Assembly: GCA_964487255.1 (NCBI GenBank)
Contig: CAZAQV010000002.1
Coordinates: 62,001-126,000, forward strand
Reading direction: 5' to 3'
Length of the DNA: 64,000 bases
From: CAZAQV01 sp964487255
Lineage (GTDB): Bacteria > Myxococcota_A > Polyangia > Polyangiales > CAZAQV01
Shown in pieces: positions 9,292 through 17,774 of this stretch (the stretch's first letter is position 1; each line of letters opens with the position of its first letter). The translations under genes were made by a program, and so were the position numbers. Under the pieces are notes generated by a model. The model ran no database searches, had not been told where the DNA came from, and was given only the letters and a program-made list of their open reading frames with translations.

Positions 9292-10050
9292 CTACGCCTG
9301 GGACAGGCGACCTGCGGAGTAGGACTCTTCTCCCTGTGAGGTCCGGAGCCGAAGTGCCCCGCTAACGCCAAGACCCACGAGTTCGCCCTCTGAGCCGTCC
9401 ACGAATACCCGCTCACCCCTCCACGCAAGACATCGCTCAGCTTGCTCCACGACGACCTCTGCAGGTTCACTCAACAGAGCCCCGAGGTGCGATAGAAACG
9501 ATACCAAGATCTTGGCGCGGTCTTGGGCCTGTCCGCTTTCGAGCGCAACAGACGTCGGTTCGAGATCGAAGGTGCCTTCAAAGTTTGTGCGGCCGACGTT
9601 AATACCAACTCCGATGACGACGTGCGTAAGCTCCCGCCCTTGAACGCTGCTCTCGAGCAGTATTCCAGAGACTTTCTTGCCCGCAAGCAAAACGTCATTG
9701 GGCCACTTGATTTGGGCTTCAAGGCCGAGGCCCCGCAAGCTCCCGACAACCGCCAAAGCTGTGCGAAGTGCGAGTAGCGGAAGACTTGCGAGCTTGAGCT
9801 GATCGCGCAGCAGGAGACTGAAGTACAGATCATCTGGACTGTCCGAGTCCCAGCTTCGCCCATGGGTTCCACGCCCGGCGGTCTGACGATTCGCCCCTAT
9901 CACTGCCCCGTGCGGCAGCTTCGCGGCGCGCTCTTTCAACTCGCCGTTCGTCGACGGAAGCTGTTCGAACCACTCAAGCGCGCTTCCGAGTCGGGTAGAC
10001 TTGAGTTGACCGCGAACACGTCTCTCAAAATCGTCCGCGGCGTCAGACAC
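9292..10050 (-). CDS. birA: Biotin--[acetyl-CoA-carboxylase] ligase (no DNA-binding domain)
   Basis: This ~252-aa ligase attaches biotin to carboxyl carrier proteins through biotinyl-AMP. The biotin/ATP loop reads TAGRGTHGRSWDS, followed by KWPNDVLLAGKKVSGILLE with the catalytic lysine and VVIGVGINV. The C-terminal SH3-like domain is present. The N-terminal helix-turn-helix of E. coli BirA is missing, so it should not act as a repressor. I prefer the GTG at 10050, which overlaps nadC by 8 nt; a TTG at 10071 is also possible. It is the last recognised gene of the acyltransferase operon. Confidence 0.9.
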   Translation of the reverse strand: MSDAADDFERRVRGQLKSTRLGSALEWFEQLPSTNGELKERAAKLPHGAVIGANRQTAGRGTHGRSWDSDSPDDLYFSLLLRDQLKLASLPLLALRTALAVVGSLRGLGLEAQIKWPNDVLLAGKKVSGILLESSVQGRELTHVVIGVGINVGRTNFEGTFDLEPTSVALESGQAQDRAKILVSFLSHLGALLSEPAEVVVEQAERCLAWRGERVFVDGSEGELVGLGVSGALRLRTSQGEESYSAGRLSQA

Positions 10051-10948
10051 GCAGCGACCAGTCGAGCCCAATGTCGGCCGCGCGATAGGAGTGGGTCAGC
10101 GCGCCAACGCTGATCACATCCACGCCTGCTTTCGCAATCGTCGGGATGCGTTCCTTCGTCACGCCCCCGGATACCTCGATGATGGCGCGTCCCGCGATCC
10201 GCTCCACGGCCGAACGCAATGCAGAATCGTCAAAATTGTCGAGCATGACGACTTCCGCGCCGGCGTCGAGCGCCTCGTCGAGTTGCGCCTCACTGTCAAC
10301 CTCGCACTCGATACGACTGGTGTGCGGCGCATGGGCTTTGGCTCGCTCGATGGCTGCGCGAACTCCCCCCGCCGCAGCGATGTGGTTGTCTTTAATAAGC
10401 ACCGCAGACGACAGGTCATCACGGTGGTTGTGCCCACCTCCGCACCGAATCGCGTAGCGCTCCAGCTGACGAAGCCCGGGTGTTGTCTTGCGCGTCCCTA
10501 CCACGCGAGTCTTGCTGCCATCCGGAACGCAGTCTACGAAGCTGCGCGTACTGGTTGCAATGCCGCTCATGCGCTGCATGAAGTTGAGTGCGACCCGTTC
10601 GCCCGCAAGAATGCTGACCGCACGTCCAACGATGCGGGCTACCGCACCACCAGGCTCCACCCAGTCTCCGTCGGCTGCTCGATCATGAACTTCCACCTCA
10701 GGATCGACTTGTCGATATACCTCATGGAGCACATCGACCCCGCAGAGCACCATTCTGGTTCGTGCCTGCACAACCCCCTCTCCGCGCACAGCGCGAGGCA
10801 CGCATGCTTCGCTCGTGATGTCGCCCCTGCCGAGATCTTCTTCGAGGGCAACCTGCACAATTCGCTCGACCACGCTACGAGGCGGTGCCACCTCGCGTTG
10901 ATGGGCAAACCCGGGAACGTACGTCGCCTCAACCTTGGAAGAACTCAT
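10043..10948 (-). CDS. nadC: Nicotinate-nucleotide pyrophosphorylase (carboxylating)
   Basis: The 301-aa enzyme turns quinolinate and PRPP into nicotinate mononucleotide in de novo NAD synthesis. Family motifs are clear: EEDLGRGDITSEA near the N-terminus, TRKTTPGLRQLERYAIRCGG with GHNHRDDLSSAVLIKDNH in the middle, and ECEVDSEAQLDEALDAGA and VMLDNF toward the end. I chose the ATG at 10948 because the upstream 18 residues of the longer frame are not family-like. It lies between the Fe-ADH-like gene and birA. Confidence 0.95.
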   Translation of the reverse strand: MSSSKVEATYVPGFAHQREVAPPRSVVERIVQVALEEDLGRGDITSEACVPRAVRGEGVVQARTRMVLCGVDVLHEVYRQVDPEVEVHDRAADGDWVEPGGAVARIVGRAVSILAGERVALNFMQRMSGIATSTRSFVDCVPDGSKTRVVGTRKTTPGLRQLERYAIRCGGGHNHRDDLSSAVLIKDNHIAAAGGVRAAIERAKAHAPHTSRIECEVDSEAQLDEALDAGAEVVMLDNFDDSALRSAVERIAGRAIIEVSGGVTKERIPTIAKAGVDVISVGALTHSYRAADIGLDWSLRV

Positions 10949-11007
10949 GGTGCAAACTACCGCGGATGGGCAGCCATGGCCACGCGCGGACGCTGCAGTC
11001 ACACGTA

Positions 11008-12141
11008 CTAAGAGGCGCGGAGCAGAGCGACCATATCTTCAACAGTGCAGCGGCGCGGGTTTTTCTCGTGCATGGCCTCGTCTGCCGTCGCAGCGGTCGC
11101 AATCGCCTCGATGTCCTCGTCGTCAAGCGCGTCGAGTTCCGCAGGGAGGTCGAGCTTTCTTCGGAGCGCCCGAACAGCACCCGAGCACTCAAAAGCGAGG
11201 GTCTCTTCGTCGGAGCCTTTGGCATTGAAGATTTTTCCAATTTTGGCGATGCGGGCAAGTCGAGCGGTCCGGTTGAAGTCGATCACGGCCGGGAGAAGGA
11301 TGGCCTGTGCAGCCCCCAAGGACAATCCACGCGCGTGGGCCAGCGCTTCGGCGAGCGCAGCGCTCGCGCCAAGCCCTTTTTGCGAAGCAACCGACGCCAT
11401 GATCGCAGCTTTCTGTAGACCTTGTAGCGCTTCGACAACTTTGTCCGCCTGGTCGTCCGCATCTTCTACAGCCGGGCCGACACAACGTGTGGCCAAGCGA
11501 ATCCCGCGAAGTGCAAGAGCGTCCGCGATCGGGTGATCACCTTCTGCAAGATACGCCTCAACATTCATGGCGAGCGCACTAAAGACATCGCTGACGAGGT
11601 CCTCACTTGAGCGGAACTCCAGTAAGTCGACGTCCACGAAAGCAACGTCGGGGAGCAAACGGTCGTCGTGAATCGTGACAGGCGCAACGGCATCATCTTC
11701 GCGATAACGCACCGACCGACCGCACTCGCCCCCATCGGCGACGGTCAGAGGAACGGCGTATAACTTGGCGTCGCTCGGAGCATTGCCCTCGCCCCCAAAC
11801 CTGGCAAGCTTGCCCAGCCCCATCGCTTGAGGTGATCCGACCGAGAGGTAGGCTTCTATCCGGTGCGCACGAGCGGCCTCGCTTAGCTCCGCGGCGTCGT
11901 CTCGGTGAACGCGTGGGGCTCGCAAGGTGTGCGTGTAGGCCATAATCCCAGCTGGCTCGAGCAGTTTCTGCACTCGCTCGCCCGCCCCCGTCTGCATGGC
12001 CACCTCATCGACAACCAGCATCACGCTCGAGACTTCGGCTTCTTGCAGTTCACCCACGAGCGAGCCAAGTGCGCCAGCGCCGAAATAGATTCGATTAGGA
12101 ACGTGCCAAACTTCCACTGCTTCTCCTGTCGCCCTTGGCAA
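11008..12141 (-). CDS. Iron-containing alcohol dehydrogenase-like protein lacking metal ligands
   Basis: The 377-aa product follows the Fe-ADH / glycerol dehydrogenase fold in length and order: an N-terminal Rossmann-like half, then a helical half with AQAILLPAVIDFN matching the family's NAILLPHVM.FN. The canonical metal ligands are mostly gone. Compared with the DALTH motif, this has SALAM, so Asp becomes Ser188 and His becomes Met192. The next two ligand histidines align with Glu265 and Leu275. The NAD(P)-binding GGGS motif is altered too (SVGSPQAMGLGK). The protein is therefore unlikely to be a normal metal-dependent dehydrogenase. It sits between the GpsA-like gene and nadC on the same strand. 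Confidence 0.75.
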   Translation of the reverse strand: MPRATGEAVEVWHVPNRIYFGAGALGSLVGELQEAEVSSVMLVVDEVAMQTGAGERVQKLLEPAGIMAYTHTLRAPRVHRDDAAELSEAARAHRIEAYLSVGSPQAMGLGKLARFGGEGNAPSDAKLYAVPLTVADGGECGRSVRYREDDAVAPVTIHDDRLLPDVAFVDVDLLEFRSSEDLVSDVFSALAMNVEAYLAEGDHPIADALALRGIRLATRCVGPAVEDADDQADKVVEALQGLQKAAIMASVASQKGLGASAALAEALAHARGLSLGAAQAILLPAVIDFNRTARLARIAKIGKIFNAKGSDEETLAFECSGAVRALRRKLDLPAELDALDDEDIEAIATAATADEAMHEKNPRRCTVEDMVALLRAS

Positions 12142-12156
12142 CCCCCAACCAGAATG

Positions 12157-13086
12157 CTACCGGCTCGATGAGTCCCCGCTCATCCAAACACGAATTGCTT
12201 CGTCAGCGGCCATCTTACCTCGAAGCACTTCGGCCATCACGCTCGAAATCGGCATACTGATTCCAACATCATTAGCGAATTTAGAGACACGCTCCGCGAT
12301 TCGAACGCCTTCGATGTGAGCGCCCGCCTGCCGGACAGCGTCGCCAAGGGCCAACCCGGAGGCCAGCGCGCGGCCCAGCTGCACCTCAGGCCGCTCGTCG
12401 CCCGCAACAGCGGAAAAGAGGTCTCCAAAGCCAGCAAGCCCCCGAAACGTTCGGTCCTCAGCACCCAGGCAACGTCCCAAACGCACGGCCTCAACCATCC
12501 CTCGTGTAAGAAATACCGAAATGGATGCAGGATCGAAACCAGCCTCCATTGCAAAGCCGGCGCCCAATGCCAAAAGCCCCGCCATCGCGGATGCGACTTC
12601 CACGCCGACAACGTCTTCAGTGGAAAAGATCCGCAGGCTTTCGTCCTGTAGGGCGTCGGCAACGCTCTCGCGGACATCGCTAAAGCACGTTCCAATAACC
12701 GCTCCCCCGGGTGTCTCCGCCGAGAGCATCTTCGCTGTGAGCGGACCCGCGAGAACACCCACCCGACGCGCCGGTGTCCGTGTTTCGAGCACGGTACTGA
12801 TCGGCGTCAAGGACTCTCCGATCAAACCTCGACTCACGTGCACGAGCAGGTGCCGTCCATCGATATGTGGACCAAGTCTCTCGCACACGGACTCGACGTG
12901 CGGTGAGGGCACCGCGATAAAGATTAACGTCGATGCCGCAAGCTCCGAAAAGTCCAGTGTGACCTTCACCGCGTCGTCAAGGCTCTCTTGCGACCGGCGG
13001 CTCCATAATGTGACGTCAGCGCCGTTGCGCGCGACCGCCAGACTCAGGGCTCGCCCAAAGTTTCCACCACCAATTACCGAGATCAT
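12157..13086 (-). CDS. Glycerol-3-phosphate dehydrogenase (GpsA)-like protein with altered active site
   Basis: The 309-aa protein is collinear with GpsA and keeps the dinucleotide site (SVIGGGNFGRALSLAVARNG). It also keeps AGPLTAKM, LTRGMVEAVRLG and LAGFGDLFSA. The usual catalytic lysine in GAVKNVIAIGAG is replaced: the matching stretch is SAMAGLLALGAG, with Ala169 in its place. The Asp after GAG becomes Met180, and the SRN substrate motif becomes RPE. NAD binding may remain, but normal DHAP reduction is doubtful. The ATG overlaps the acyltransferase stop (ATGA). Confidence 0.75.
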   Translation of the reverse strand: MISVIGGGNFGRALSLAVARNGADVTLWSRRSQESLDDAVKVTLDFSELAASTLIFIAVPSPHVESVCERLGPHIDGRHLLVHVSRGLIGESLTPISTVLETRTPARRVGVLAGPLTAKMLSAETPGGAVIGTCFSDVRESVADALQDESLRIFSTEDVVGVEVASAMAGLLALGAGFAMEAGFDPASISVFLTRGMVEAVRLGRCLGAEDRTFRGLAGFGDLFSAVAGDERPEVQLGRALASGLALGDAVRQAGAHIEGVRIAERVSKFANDVGISMPISSVMAEVLRGKMAADEAIRVWMSGDSSSR

Positions 13087-14768
13087 CCGCGTATCTCCTG
13101 CTTGAGTTCGCGCACCGCCTCGGGCGTGAGCGAAGGTGACAGCTCTTCGCACCAAGGGACGAGACGGTTCTGGTAGTAGTAGAGAAGAAGCGGATCGAGG
13201 ATTCGAACCTGCCCGCCCGTGAGGGTCGCCGATTGGCGGCGGTGGTAGCCCTGCCAAGCATGGAGGGCGCGCATCACAATTTGCGCCGGGTCGTCATTGC
13301 GCACGGGATCCGACAAGCGAACCCGACCCTCTGTTTCGATGGTGCGCAAACGCTCTCGGGCTTCGCCCACCTGACGGACACACTCCTCCATCGACTGCGA
13401 AACGGTGTTGCGCTCTCGCATGCGCAGGAAGATATTGGAACCAGGCGTCTGGAGCACCAAGTGCCGAAAAAGAACGTGCGCCACGAGCGCGGTCACCATC
13501 ACCACGGTGTCCTCGTGATACCGCTCGACCAACCGGTTCCCAAGCGCCTTGGTGTACGCGCGGTCCCGCGACTGGTTAAGAACCGGTCGACCGTTATGCA
13601 TCACGTAGCTCGATACGTCGATGACATTCCCTTGCGGCCCGAGCGATTCGCCTAGCTCGTCGACTTCGTTGCCGAAAGGGTCGAGAGGTTCCGAAAACCG
13701 AATGACACAGGCACCTTTGAGAGATGTCACTTTGCGAAAAAACGCCACCCAACGATCGATACGCGAGAACTCGTCGTCTTCGATAATGAAACGCGACTTC
13801 CCGGTCTCCTTGAGGTGGTCTTCGATCAGGCTCTCAGCTTCGAGCACGAGTTCATAGTTGATGGTTGTCGGAACAAACCAGACACGGCTCGGAACGCCTG
13901 CTGCGTGGTTGCGCGAGAAGGCTTCGAGAGCACTACCCGCAAGGCCGAGTTTAAGCTTGCGTTCGACAAGATTGGAGCGAGAGCGCGTTCCACCCGGAAA
14001 AAAGAGGGAGTGAAACCCGCGCTCAATCATCACGGACGAATAGGACTTGAGAACGCGCTTGTAGATTTCGGCTCCGATGCGGCGGTCAACCCGATAGGCA
14101 CCCAAGTTGTGCATAAAGAACGAAATGATAGGGTTCGTAAACAGGTTTTTTCCTGCACCGTAAACAACCGGGGGCAGGCCGGTCCGTTGCAGGGCTTGCG
14201 CGACCACGAGAGAGTCAAGGTTCGACGAATGGGTCGGGACGAACACGAGCGTGCCGCGGTCTGCCAGCTGGCGAAGTTTCTCGACCGAACCCTCAACCTG
14301 CAAGAGTGCCTCGACAGGATCTTCGCGAGAACCGCCCGTCAGAGCCATCGGATTCATGATTCCAGTCAGCAGTTTTGGTGCAATGCGTTTGGCTGCTTTG
14401 TAAACGCGCGGATCGAAGTTGCCCGCTACGTCCTTGGCCATGTTGCGCGCGATACGCTCAAGCTCGGTCCGTCGCTGAACCGAACTCATCGATGCGAGCC
14501 GGCCACTGAGACTGCGCCACTCCGATAGGTGTTCGCGCGCCTCGTCATCGCGCTGCGTGTGAAGTCGCCGTGTTTCGTGATAGGCCGTATCGCTCAGGGC
14601 CAACTCGAACGCACGAGGGGAATCGCCGTAGGACTCGATGGTTCGAACAACGACGTCACCGACGATATCGTCGCGCTCGTGGTTGAAGCGGAAAATCCGT
14701 GGAGAACCGGGAGGGGGTCGCAACGACTTTGCTCCTGGGATGAAGTAGCGCTTTTTCCAAAACTTCAT
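13083..14768 (-). CDS. PlsB-type glycerol-phosphate acyltransferase
   Basis: This 561-aa protein has the PlsC/PlsB acyltransferase domain in its middle. THSSNLDSL is the HX4D catalytic motif, at about residue 200. FFPGGTRSRSN is the third motif, with the arginine that binds the glycerol-phosphate phosphate. The long N- and C-terminal extensions match PlsB-like G3P acyltransferases more than short PlsC proteins. The expected reaction is transfer of an acyl chain onto a glycerol-phosphate backbone at the inner membrane. The ATG at 14768 gives MKFWKKRYFIPG. The gene leads a minus-strand operon with the GpsA-like, Fe-ADH-like, nadC and birA genes. Confidence 0.85.
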   Translation of the reverse strand: MKFWKKRYFIPGAKSLRPPPGSPRIFRFNHERDDIVGDVVVRTIESYGDSPRAFELALSDTAYHETRRLHTQRDDEAREHLSEWRSLSGRLASMSSVQRRTELERIARNMAKDVAGNFDPRVYKAAKRIAPKLLTGIMNPMALTGGSREDPVEALLQVEGSVEKLRQLADRGTLVFVPTHSSNLDSLVVAQALQRTGLPPVVYGAGKNLFTNPIISFFMHNLGAYRVDRRIGAEIYKRVLKSYSSVMIERGFHSLFFPGGTRSRSNLVERKLKLGLAGSALEAFSRNHAAGVPSRVWFVPTTINYELVLEAESLIEDHLKETGKSRFIIEDDEFSRIDRWVAFFRKVTSLKGACVIRFSEPLDPFGNEVDELGESLGPQGNVIDVSSYVMHNGRPVLNQSRDRAYTKALGNRLVERYHEDTVVMVTALVAHVLFRHLVLQTPGSNIFLRMRERNTVSQSMEECVRQVGEARERLRTIETEGRVRLSDPVRNDDPAQIVMRALHAWQGYHRRQSATLTGGQVRILDPLLLYYYQNRLVPWCEELSPSLTPEAVRELKQEIRG

Positions 14769-14847
14769 ACTTCGCCGTAGGCACACTAACCCGTTTCGAC
14801 AGTTTTCGCACTGGCCGTCCCGGACCTTCCAGGCTAAGCCACCCTGA

Positions 14848-16317
14848 ATGCGCTGGCTGCTTGCAGCAATGACAATCGCGCTCCTGACGACGCTCTCGTC
14901 CCAGGGACACGCACAGGCAACGCGGGTTGCGATTTTCAAGCTCGAAGGTCCGATGGGGAGTCGGATTCGCGACCAAATCGCCAAAACCGTTGGCAAGGAC
15001 AAGAAGCTCGAACTCGTCGAACTTGACGATGTTCTCAATCATACAGGGCTCCGTCTAGCGGCATCCGCCGACGAGATTGCCAAATCAGAGAAGCTGGCAG
15101 AAATCGTTGACGTCGTCGTGGTCGGTGAGACAAAAAAGCACGGGCGTCGGTGGAAGCTAACGATCGCTTATCTGGCCCCACAAGACGGTAGCGAATTGGG
15201 TCGCGACAACTGGTCAGCGCGTCGCTTCGCTGGACTCAACGTCGCCAGCAGCGAAATAGCAGAACGCTTGCGCGCACTCGTGCAGCCATCGGCCAAGGAA
15301 GGTCCTCGGGACGAAGACGCCGAGAACGACAACGCTTGGTGGGAAAAGGACGACAATGACGAGAATGAGGACGAAGCCCATGACGACGACGAGCAAGACC
15401 ATTCCTCATCCGAGTGGCCGCTCTTCTCCGTTGCGGGTCAGGTCGGCTCTCTTCGAAGGGACCTTGAGGCCATCGCCACCGTCGTCAACAACGGACGGAA
15501 CCCCGCAGCGCCTGCCGACGCGCCATTTCGAGAACGACGAAGCTATGTGAGCAAGGGGCTCGGTCACATGGAAGTCGGGCTGCAAGCCGAATTTTATCCG
15601 GGGATGCTACTCGAAGATCCGTTCCCTTTCCTTGGCGTACGCGCGCGCTTGCAATATGGGCTTTTTCTGTCCACAAATGGCTGTCAGGATCGTACTGATC
15701 TGACCGCTCCGTGCATGCCTGCGCAGCAGTTCGAGCTGGGTAGCTCGCAGTACGAAATCTATCTCGGCGCGCGCGGTCGACACCGGTTCGACGATCTTGA
15801 AGGCTTTACGTTCTTCGCCGACCTTGGCTGGGGGCATTTTGGTTTCGGCTTTGACGAGCAGGACCTCAAACAACTCGAACGCGTAAGCGTCGTACCTTCG
15901 TTCGAGTATGACTACCTCCGCCTCTCACTGACCACGGAGTATCAGGTCGTGCCTAAGCTTTTGGCGATCGGTGCAGAAGTGGGTGGCCACTTGGGCCTTG
16001 GGATCGGTCGACAGGCAAAAGAAGTTTGGGGCGTCGAGAGTTCGGGCGGTTCGGGGTGGCTTTTGGCAGTTCGCGCCAACTTAGAAGTGGCCGACAATGT
16101 GCTCCTAGGTGTCGCTTTTGAGTACATGACATTTTCATCGACCTTCAAGGGGCAAACGGCCTGCGTTGAGGGCGATTGCGCATCGGTGGCGGTCGATACG
16201 GTTTGGGAACCGTGGCCTTTCGAAAACAACGACCCCAACGCGGTGGTCGGAGGAATTGCAGACGGCGTCACGGATCACTACGTTCGCCTGGCCATTTCCG
16301 TGGGCACCCGCCTATAA
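14848..16317 (+). CDS. Secreted/outer-membrane beta-barrel protein with acidic linker
   Basis: The 489-aa product starts with a signal peptide ending at about residue 23 (LSSQGHAQ). Residues 25-155 look like the FlgO/TolB-N type alpha/beta domain found in stress lipoproteins (ATRVAIFKLEGPMGSRIRDQI). A strongly acidic Asp/Glu/Asn stretch at about 158-190 follows. The rest has alternating Gly/aromatic beta-strand patterns and ends in VRLAISVGTRL, as expected for a barrel. The role is unknown. It diverges from the acyltransferase gene and is followed 8 nt later by the TPR protein gene. Confidence 0.72.
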   Translation: MRWLLAAMTIALLTTLSSQGHAQATRVAIFKLEGPMGSRIRDQIAKTVGKDKKLELVELDDVLNHTGLRLAASADEIAKSEKLAEIVDVVVVGETKKHGRRWKLTIAYLAPQDGSELGRDNWSARRFAGLNVASSEIAERLRALVQPSAKEGPRDEDAENDNAWWEKDDNDENEDEAHDDDEQDHSSSEWPLFSVAGQVGSLRRDLEAIATVVNNGRNPAAPADAPFRERRSYVSKGLGHMEVGLQAEFYPGMLLEDPFPFLGVRARLQYGLFLSTNGCQDRTDLTAPCMPAQQFELGSSQYEIYLGARGRHRFDDLEGFTFFADLGWGHFGFGFDEQDLKQLERVSVVPSFEYDYLRLSLTTEYQVVPKLLAIGAEVGGHLGLGIGRQAKEVWGVESSGGSGWLLAVRANLEVADNVLLGVAFEYMTFSSTFKGQTACVEGDCASVAVDTVWEPWPFENNDPNAVVGGIADGVTDHYVRLAISVGTRL

Positions 16318-16325
16318 TAGTCAGC

Positions 16326-17771
16326 ATGGGTCACAAGCCCAAAGACCGAAGCGCGCGCCTCAAAAGCATGGACGCCTTGCTCGCGCAATCGAAGCGCGAT
16401 TCCGAGAGGCCACATGTTGGTAAGGTCAAGTTTGAGGTGCGCGAGCAGACCGAGGCAGTCAGCGCGAACGAAGACCCACGAGGCTGGCTCTTTTCAGGGC
16501 GACCGCCGGCCCCCGACCCCGCCGACGAGCGTCCGGAGGAGGTCGTCAAGCCGACGTTCCGCGTGCAAGAGGACAACGGAACCGAAGGCGAAGACCCACG
16601 AGGCTGGCTCTTTTCAGGCCGCCCGGATGCCCCTCAACCCACCGCTATCGAGCCGCCCTCGCCGGCCAGCCAGGACGACTCAAGACAAGATTCCCCGGCA
16701 AGCGCCCAGTCACAGAAACAGAAACAGGAATCTTCAACGAAGAAAGATGTGCCTAACGCAGCTCGAATTCCGGCGCCCGTGGCCAAGCTCGCCTTGGTCA
16801 AGAAATCGAAGAAGCGTAAGAAATCGGGCGCTCAGCCGGCGGCAAGTGAGATCATTCACGACCCGGCGGGCGAATCACTAGACAATGAAGCTGCGGCACC
16901 CCCTGCACCTCCACTTGCCCCTGCGCGAGCCAGCGAGGAAAACAACTCGAATCCGGGTGATCGGGCAGGACCTAACGAAGACGTTGAAAGTGACTTAGCG
17001 GCGCAAAACGCGGGACGCGCGCAAATCGAAGACTCGGATCCAACGTTAGAAGTCGTCACGCCCTCCTCTGATGGCGACAACGACCTAGAAGCACTTTCCG
17101 CAGCAATCAGTGTCCAACTTGGAGCTCCATCGCAACAGCAGCTGAGCAAAACGGCCGGAAGACAAGCACTTATCATTTCCGCTGTATTCTTGCTGGGCGC
17201 TCTGATCGCGTCGTACTACCTGTACAACCGTGGCGTGTTCGACGTCTTCGCCGATCAAGGGACGGTGGCATCGACAGGACGAATCTCGCGAAAGATCGTA
17301 GCTTACCGAAAACCGATTGCAGCTCCTAACAAGACATCCGCCGCCGCCGGCAAGCAGCCTGCCGCAGCGGAAAAAAAGGTCAAACCAGATTCGACCGGAC
17401 AAAGCAAAGTTTCTCAACCAGCATCCGAGGTTGCCCCGGCGGTGCCACCCGAAGAGGTTGTGACGGAAATCGACGAGATGACACCCGAGCAGCAAGCGAT
17501 GTCGGAGGACGCTCGCTTCAAAGATGCGCGCTACTTGCGTGCGCGGGGCTTTCGGGCCATCCGACAAGAAAAGCTCGACAAGGCAGAGAAGAGTTTCCGC
17601 CAGTCTCTTCAGCTTTACCCCGACAGCAGCGTCTCACTGCGTGGTCTGGGCGAGACCTTGATGCTGAAGGGCGAAAAAGCGCGTGCACGGGCGTGGCTGG
17701 GCCGCGCGCTCCGACGCAACCCCGCCGACAAGGAAGCCCAATCCCTGCTCGACGAGCTCGAAAAGAACTGA
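16326..17771 (+). CDS. TPR-containing inner-membrane protein with duplicated N-terminal module
   Basis: The 481-aa protein has a hydrophilic, low-complexity N-terminal half. One membrane helix lies at about residues 279-299 (ALIISAVFLLGALIASYYLY). An Ala/Pro/Lys linker and a C-terminal TPR-like domain follow (RGFRAIRQEKLDKAEKSFRQ...). The N-terminus carries a 40-residue module twice; each ends with the exact segment EDPRGWLFSGRP (about residues 49-60 and 89-100). The encoding DNA is identical over 30 nt (16469-16498 and 16589-16618). The short motif may be a docking peptide. I chose the ATG at 16326, just after the barrel gene. Confidence 0.72.
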   Translation: MGHKPKDRSARLKSMDALLAQSKRDSERPHVGKVKFEVREQTEAVSANEDPRGWLFSGRPPAPDPADERPEEVVKPTFRVQEDNGTEGEDPRGWLFSGRPDAPQPTAIEPPSPASQDDSRQDSPASAQSQKQKQESSTKKDVPNAARIPAPVAKLALVKKSKKRKKSGAQPAASEIIHDPAGESLDNEAAAPPAPPLAPARASEENNSNPGDRAGPNEDVESDLAAQNAGRAQIEDSDPTLEVVTPSSDGDNDLEALSAAISVQLGAPSQQQLSKTAGRQALIISAVFLLGALIASYYLYNRGVFDVFADQGTVASTGRISRKIVAYRKPIAAPNKTSAAAGKQPAAAEKKVKPDSTGQSKVSQPASEVAPAVPPEEVVTEIDEMTPEQQAMSEDARFKDARYLRARGFRAIRQEKLDKAEKSFRQSLQLYPDSSVSLRGLGETLMLKGEKARARAWLGRALRRNPADKEAQSLLDELEKN

Positions 17772-17774
17772 GCC

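Noticed and set aside
13190..13215. GGATTCGAACCTGCCCGCC, tRNA T-arm-like sequence
   Set aside because: It lies inside the acyltransferase gene and no cloverleaf could be formed around it.
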